This document shows positions 6,307 through 9,909 of a stretch of 9,909 nucleotides of DNA, in pieces. Under the pieces are notes generated by a model, which saw nothing but the letters and a program-made list of their open reading frames with translations, ran no database searches and was not told where the DNA came from. Origin of the DNA: Bacteroidales bacterium (GTDB lineage Bacteria; Bacteroidota; Bacteroidia; Bacteroidales; VadinHA17); assembly GCA_003520925.1 (NCBI GenBank), contig DOTV01000254.1, forward strand, positions 23,131 to 33,039. The letters are read 5' to 3'. How positions within the stretch are numbered: the stretch's first letter is position 1; every line of letters begins with the position of its first letter. Both the position numbers and the translations under genes were made by a program.

Positions 6307-6335
6307 AAAATAAAAAAAAGGATTGGTATTTCAAC
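6305..6335 (-). promoter_or_regulatory. Bacteroidetes-type promoter of the maltose operon
   Basis: On the minus strand GTTG (6335-6332) is followed by exactly 19 bases and then TATTTTTG (6312-6305). The Bacteroidetes housekeeping consensus is TTTG about 19 bases before TAnnTTTG: the -7 element matches fully and the -33 element matches three of four bases. Transcription would begin near 6298-6300, leaving a leader of about 145 bases before the start at 6153. The site sits just after the sprA stop, so the operon need not depend on sprA read-through. Confidence 0.6.
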
Positions 6336-6351
6336 CGTTTTCCGGTATGAG

Positions 6352-9300
6352 TTACTGGGCCAGGGTAAACTTAAGGCTGAATCCGAAATTTGTGTTGGAT
6401 GTGGGAAAGGTATTGGCAACAAATGGATTATTCATTGTATGATCAGCAAATATCTGGAGGTTGAAGCGGTCGCTAAGTACATAGTCGGCTGTTGCTCCGA
6501 CAGTCAGCACCTTTATCCCTGCAACAGGTTGATTAACGTCTTCAATAAGTTTCCTGACAACAGTCTTATTATCCCTGATTGAGAGATCCAGTCTTAAGTT
6601 CAGGTCGCTTTTAAGCGATCTCTGCCCGCCGCCTGTTTTCAGCACTATCTGTACATCATCAAACCTGTATCCTGCACCAACAACCAGCTCGTTGATCCGG
6701 TTGTCAGTCACCTGGTTCCCGGTAAGGTTAAGAGAGATAGTCCGTGATTTCCTCCATTCGAAGCGGGATGTCAGGTTGCTTTTCCAGTTCATGTCAACAT
6801 TTATCAATGGACTGAACTGCTCGCTTACGGTTATAGTATTGATCTCATATTGCTGAATGAAGTTCTTCTGAAGATCCCTTATATTATTTACTCCGTTACC
6901 GTCAACAAAATAATTGAGATTAGTCGTGTATGAGCCTATCTGGTAGACACTTCTGTATTGATGAGTTATGTTCACAGACCGGAATACTCTCTTTACAAAT
7001 TCAAATTTTGAAAATCCGTCAAAAGTTATTCTCCAGTTAGGCATCATCCTGGACGCTGACGGGAAGGTGGCCAGAGTAACCTTACCAGGATCAGTTTTGG
7101 TGTATGCCGCATAAAAGGCCGGGATAAGAACCTCGCGTGACGACCGGCCATATCCGCTCTTATAATCTCCTGCTATTGGAAGGCCGGTGTCGGGATCAAG
7201 ATCAGGATCATAATCCGGATCGAGCTGTCTGCGTGCCTCTGCTCTTCTGCCTGATATTATCACGGTATTTTTCTTGAAATCTTCAAATGTGTTTGAGATA
7301 TAATTATTCTTTTTTGAGATTTTTTCAAATGCTGTTCCCCAGGAAATTATAGATATCGAAAAGTTTCCGTTAATCACCCTGTTCCGTGTGCTGTCAGGAA
7401 AATTCCCGTTGAAATCGGCTGTATAATATGAACTTTCATTCTCAAGGAATCGTCTGTCGGCGTTAATGTCAATTTTAAGACCCGGGAATGGTTCCACAAC
7501 ACCTCTGAGGGAAAGGTCAATTTTATGATTGTAGATTGCAGGTGTATTAAGCAGTGTATCGGTTGTCAGCCATCCGTTGGCAGCAGCTCTGTCGAAGAAG
7601 TTCCGTTTACTGTACCCAAGGATAAAAGGCAGACCAGGAGCCATAACATTATTTGTTCTTGACATTCCCAGAAATTTTGCTTCAGGGGTGAATCCTGGCA
7701 GGAATTGTCCCTGTGCCGAGGTGTAGGTCAGGCTCACGGATCTGACTCCCATTAAAGCCCGAAGCATATATTCACCGGTGACTGTCAGCGGATTCCGCTT
7801 CTTCGGGATCCTTCCTTCGATAGTTACCTGTGTTCCGTCAGCTGCCTCTGCGGATGTGAAATTAACCCTGTTCTCACTTATAATCTCCAGCTTGCCCTTA
7901 AGTTCAGTTCCATCCTTCTTCACAATCTTAACCTTTACATCTTTTGTTTTCAGATTATGAACAAGAGGCCTCATGACATCGGTCCGGAAATTTACATTGT
8001 TCCTTGTGAATGTTTCTGTTTTATATTCTGTCTGCATCCTCTGTACTGCACCCGGACGAGCATTGTTTTCAATGTTCTTCAGGAATTTCAATTTTGTGTA
8101 AAGTGATGCCAGGTTGGCAGTTCCTGAAAATGTGAGTTCAGAATGATTCTTAATCGAATTACCGAGATTGATATTCATCGAATCGGGATAGAGGGCGCCG
8201 GCGAGCCATGAATAATCCGATCCCAGTCTTGCATTTGCTGTTACCCACGAAAGAAGCGGAAGCTTGTTAATCGGAAGATTATATGTGACATTGATGAAAT
8301 GGTTATAGGAGGTAGTCCTTCCCAGCAGTTTAATATTAGTCATTACCGAGTCGCGCCAGTTTTCATAATCGCTCCTGTATCTTTTGCGGTCGGCCGCGCC
8401 CTCAGGTTCATCAATCCTTGCAATATTGGTGGATGTAAAGTCTATTTTAAGCTGACGTGTGAGGTCATATTTTACATCGAAGATCCTTGTCCATTCAAAG
8501 TCTTTTCTGAAAGTAGGCGATATCAGGAGATTTGGATTATTTATATTTCTCGTTTTAACTTCATTATAATACCGCGATACGTCTGTTCTGAATGATATGC
8601 TTTTCGGAAAAGGATAGAAATTAAAATCCTTTATTATTCTGAAGACCGGAGAGTTCAGGAATTTCACATTCTTAAAAGGGGTAATGTTTTTAGGCTGTGC
8701 CTCATAATTGTAATTGAGGCCACCCCTGTAATTCCTTTCAAGGTCAATCTCAGTCCTGGTATTGCTCCTGTAAGTTTCGTTAAAGGTATAGTTGACACTG
8801 AAGTTTGCGAGATCCCATGCATGGGACTTCTCTCCACGTTTAGTTATACCGGCATTATTTATTGAAATAGTTTTTCGCCGTGCATAATCCTCCGAAATTG
8901 CTCTTATCGAATCCCTTGCTTCCTTGTTTATAGCTTCGTCAAGTGCATCCCTGAGTTTAATGTCAGGATCAAGGGGGTTATATTGCGGTTTGATTCGTGT
9001 CTCAGAATAACCTGCATATACAGGAAGACGTACCCCTGCCTCTTCCGGAAAGAATTTTCCCAGTTCCATTGTTGTGGAGACATCGTATTTCAGTATCTCT
9101 TCCTTGCTTCTTTCATTAACCTTTTTATCAATGCTTCCCCAGCCAGGAGTGCTTGCCTGACCAACAACATCAACAGTTCCCAGGTCGGCAAGCCGGGCCT
9201 GAAGATGGGTATTTGCAGCCCAGCCACCATTCTCAACAAAGTCGCTGAGCCTTAACTCATTCACCCAGACCTCTGCTGACCTGCTTTCACCATTGTCAAC

Positions 9301-9909
9301 ATTTGGGTTTCTGGTCCTTATCGGATTTCTGATACCAATCATTATGACCTTTACATTGCTCAGGTTGGGATTTCCGCAAACATACACCCTGTTTGAATCA
9401 TCCTTGAAGGCAAAGACATCCGAAATGCTCAGCGAAGATCCGGCTGCCTGCATCTGCCTGTTCCGCTCTTTTTTGGCTTCCTGAAGTATCGAAAGATCAA
9501 TATTGAACTGGTTATCCTTCGGCCAAACAATTGCTCTTTGTTCCTCGGAATCGTTACTGTATTTATCGTTTGGAGGGGTGAGTTTCAGAGGAACTTCATA
9601 TTCGTAGAAATTAGATTTGTAGTCCGACCCAATCCTTATGAAGGCTGTCAGCTCATTGTTGTATAAAGGCTGGCCGATCAATGCCTCGGCATGAACTTCC
9701 ATCCTGAGCCGGCGGTACTGTCTTACATCAAGATTAACATTCCTGTAGGCAGCACGTGCATCGCCATCAGCAAGATCCTGAACTTTCAGAACCATCGACT
9801 GTTCATCGAGCTGGCGAAGCTGCGGATTCTGAGGATCAACAACCCTGTCAAATCCCGGAGGAAGAACATAATTGACAGGTTTTTTGCCGGCATTGTCCTC
9901 AATGCTTAC
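6352..9909 (-). CDS. sprA: SprA/Sov, type IX secretion outer-membrane translocon (C-terminal half, cut by window edge)
   Basis: SprA (Sov in Porphyromonas) is the very large outer-membrane beta-barrel through which type IX secretion substrates leave the periplasm; it also supports gliding in species that glide. The window contains 1185 codons and the stop. The reading frame is open to the right edge, beginning in a stretch typical of the family (N-Y-V-L-P-P-G-F-D-R then D-P-Q-N-P-Q-L-R-Q-L), so an internal ATG at 9795 is not the start. Known homologues have about 2,300-2,500 residues, so roughly half is missing. The sequence is rich in alternating polar and aromatic strands, has the family stretch around L-P-G-F-T-P (near 7690-7700), and ends F-S-L-K-F-T-L-A-Q, as a terminal barrel strand would. 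An aspartate-proline repeat lies at 7189-7221. I see no frameshift. The nearest gene downstream is the unrelated maltose operon. Confidence 0.95.
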   Translation of the reverse strand, partial: VSIEDNAGKKPVNYVLPPGFDRVVDPQNPQLRQLDEQSMVLKVQDLADGDARAAYRNVNLDVRQYRRLRMEVHAEALIGQPLYNNELTAFIRIGSDYKSNFYEYEVPLKLTPPNDKYSNDSEEQRAIVWPKDNQFNIDLSILQEAKKERNRQMQAAGSSLSISDVFAFKDDSNRVYVCGNPNLSNVKVIMIGIRNPIRTRNPNVDNGESRSAEVWVNELRLSDFVENGGWAANTHLQARLADLGTVDVVGQASTPGWGSIDKKVNERSKEEILKYDVSTTMELGKFFPEEAGVRLPVYAGYSETRIKPQYNPLDPDIKLRDALDEAINKEARDSIRAISEDYARRKTISINNAGITKRGEKSHAWDLANFSVNYTFNETYRSNTRTEIDLERNYRGGLNYNYEAQPKNITPFKNVKFLNSPVFRIIKDFNFYPFPKSISFRTDVSRYYNEVKTRNINNPNLLISPTFRKDFEWTRIFDVKYDLTRQLKIDFTSTNIARIDEPEGAADRKRYRSDYENWRDSVMTNIKLLGRTTSYNHFINVTYNLPINKLPLLSWVTANARLGSDYSWLAGALYPDSMNINLGNSIKNHSELTFSGTANLASLYTKLKFLKNIENNARPGAVQRMQTEYKTETFTRNNVNFRTDVMRPLVHNLKTKDVKVKIVKKDGTELKGKLEIISENRVNFTSAEAADGTQVTIEGRIPKKRNPLTVTGEYMLRALMGVRSVSLTYTSAQGQFLPGFTPEAKFLGMSRTNNVMAPGLPFILGYSKRNFFDRAAANGWLTTDTLLNTPAIYNHKIDLSLRGVVEPFPGLKIDINADRRFLENESSYYTADFNGNFPDSTRNRVINGNFSISIISWGTAFEKISKKNNYISNTFEDFKKNTVIISGRRAEARRQLDPDYDPDLDPDTGLPIAGDYKSGYGRSSREVLIPAFYAAYTKTDPGKVTLATFPSASRMMPNWRITFDGFSKFEFVKRVFRSVNITHQYRSVYQIGSYTTNLNYFVDGNGVNNIRDLQKNFIQQYEINTITVSEQFSPLINVDMNWKSNLTSRFEWRKSRTISLNLTGNQVTDNRINELVVGAGYRFDDVQIVLKTGGGQRSLKSDLNLRLDLSIRDNKTVVRKLIEDVNQPVAGIKVLTVGATADYVLSDRFNLQIFADHTMNNPFVANTFPTSNTNFGFSLKFTLAQ

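Noticed and set aside
6313..6346. ACCG-GAAAA-CGGT stem followed by a T-tract after sprA, as a terminator
   Set aside because: The stem has only 4 pairs and the T-run starts 14 bases after it, while the same bases fit the operon promoter better.
9793..9795. ATG at 9795 as the start of a 1147-residue protein
   Set aside because: The frame stays open for 38 more codons to the edge with SprA-like sequence, so the gene is merely cut by the window.

Overview
The window looks like chromosomal DNA of a Bacteroidota (Bacteroidetes) bacterium of moderate G+C. The evidence is a SprA gene (the outer-membrane translocon of the type IX secretion system, essentially restricted to this phylum), a promoter matching the phylum's TTTG / TAnnTTTG consensus, and intergenic repeats of kinds I associate with these genomes. 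The genus cannot be read from the sequence. All five protein genes lie on the minus strand, so transcription runs from the right edge to the left.

Layout in transcription order. The C-terminal half of sprA enters from the right edge and stops at 6352. A 198-base gap (6154-6351) holds a good Bacteroidetes-type promoter and five copies of the heptamer TGATTGA, some arranged as palindromes. Then comes a compact cluster: an SLC45/GPH-like sugar transporter of the MFS (4624-6153), beta-phosphoglucomutase (3968-4627, overlapping the transporter by 4 bases), a GH65 maltose phosphorylase (1633-3966, one base after pgmB) and, after a 111-base gap filled by repeats, a lipoprotein GH13 alpha-amylase (142-1521). 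The first 141 bases hold no gene and are a composite of three short repeat types.

How the genes work together (inference from family knowledge). The anchored amylase trims maltodextrins outside the cytoplasm and the MFS protein imports maltose or short maltooligosaccharides. The GH65 enzyme splits maltose with phosphate into glucose and beta-glucose-1-phosphate, and PgmB converts the latter to glucose-6-phosphate. This saves one ATP per maltose compared with hydrolysis. No SusC/SusD pair, transcription factor or glucokinase is present in the window. SprA is functionally unrelated and is simply the upstream neighbour.

The enzymes belong to well-known families, and I found no evidence of a wholly new system. 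The least explained parts are the TGATTGA array with mutually exclusive hairpins in the leader of the maltose operon, and the repeats that have moved into the 3' ends of the GH65 and amylase genes and supply their stop codons.
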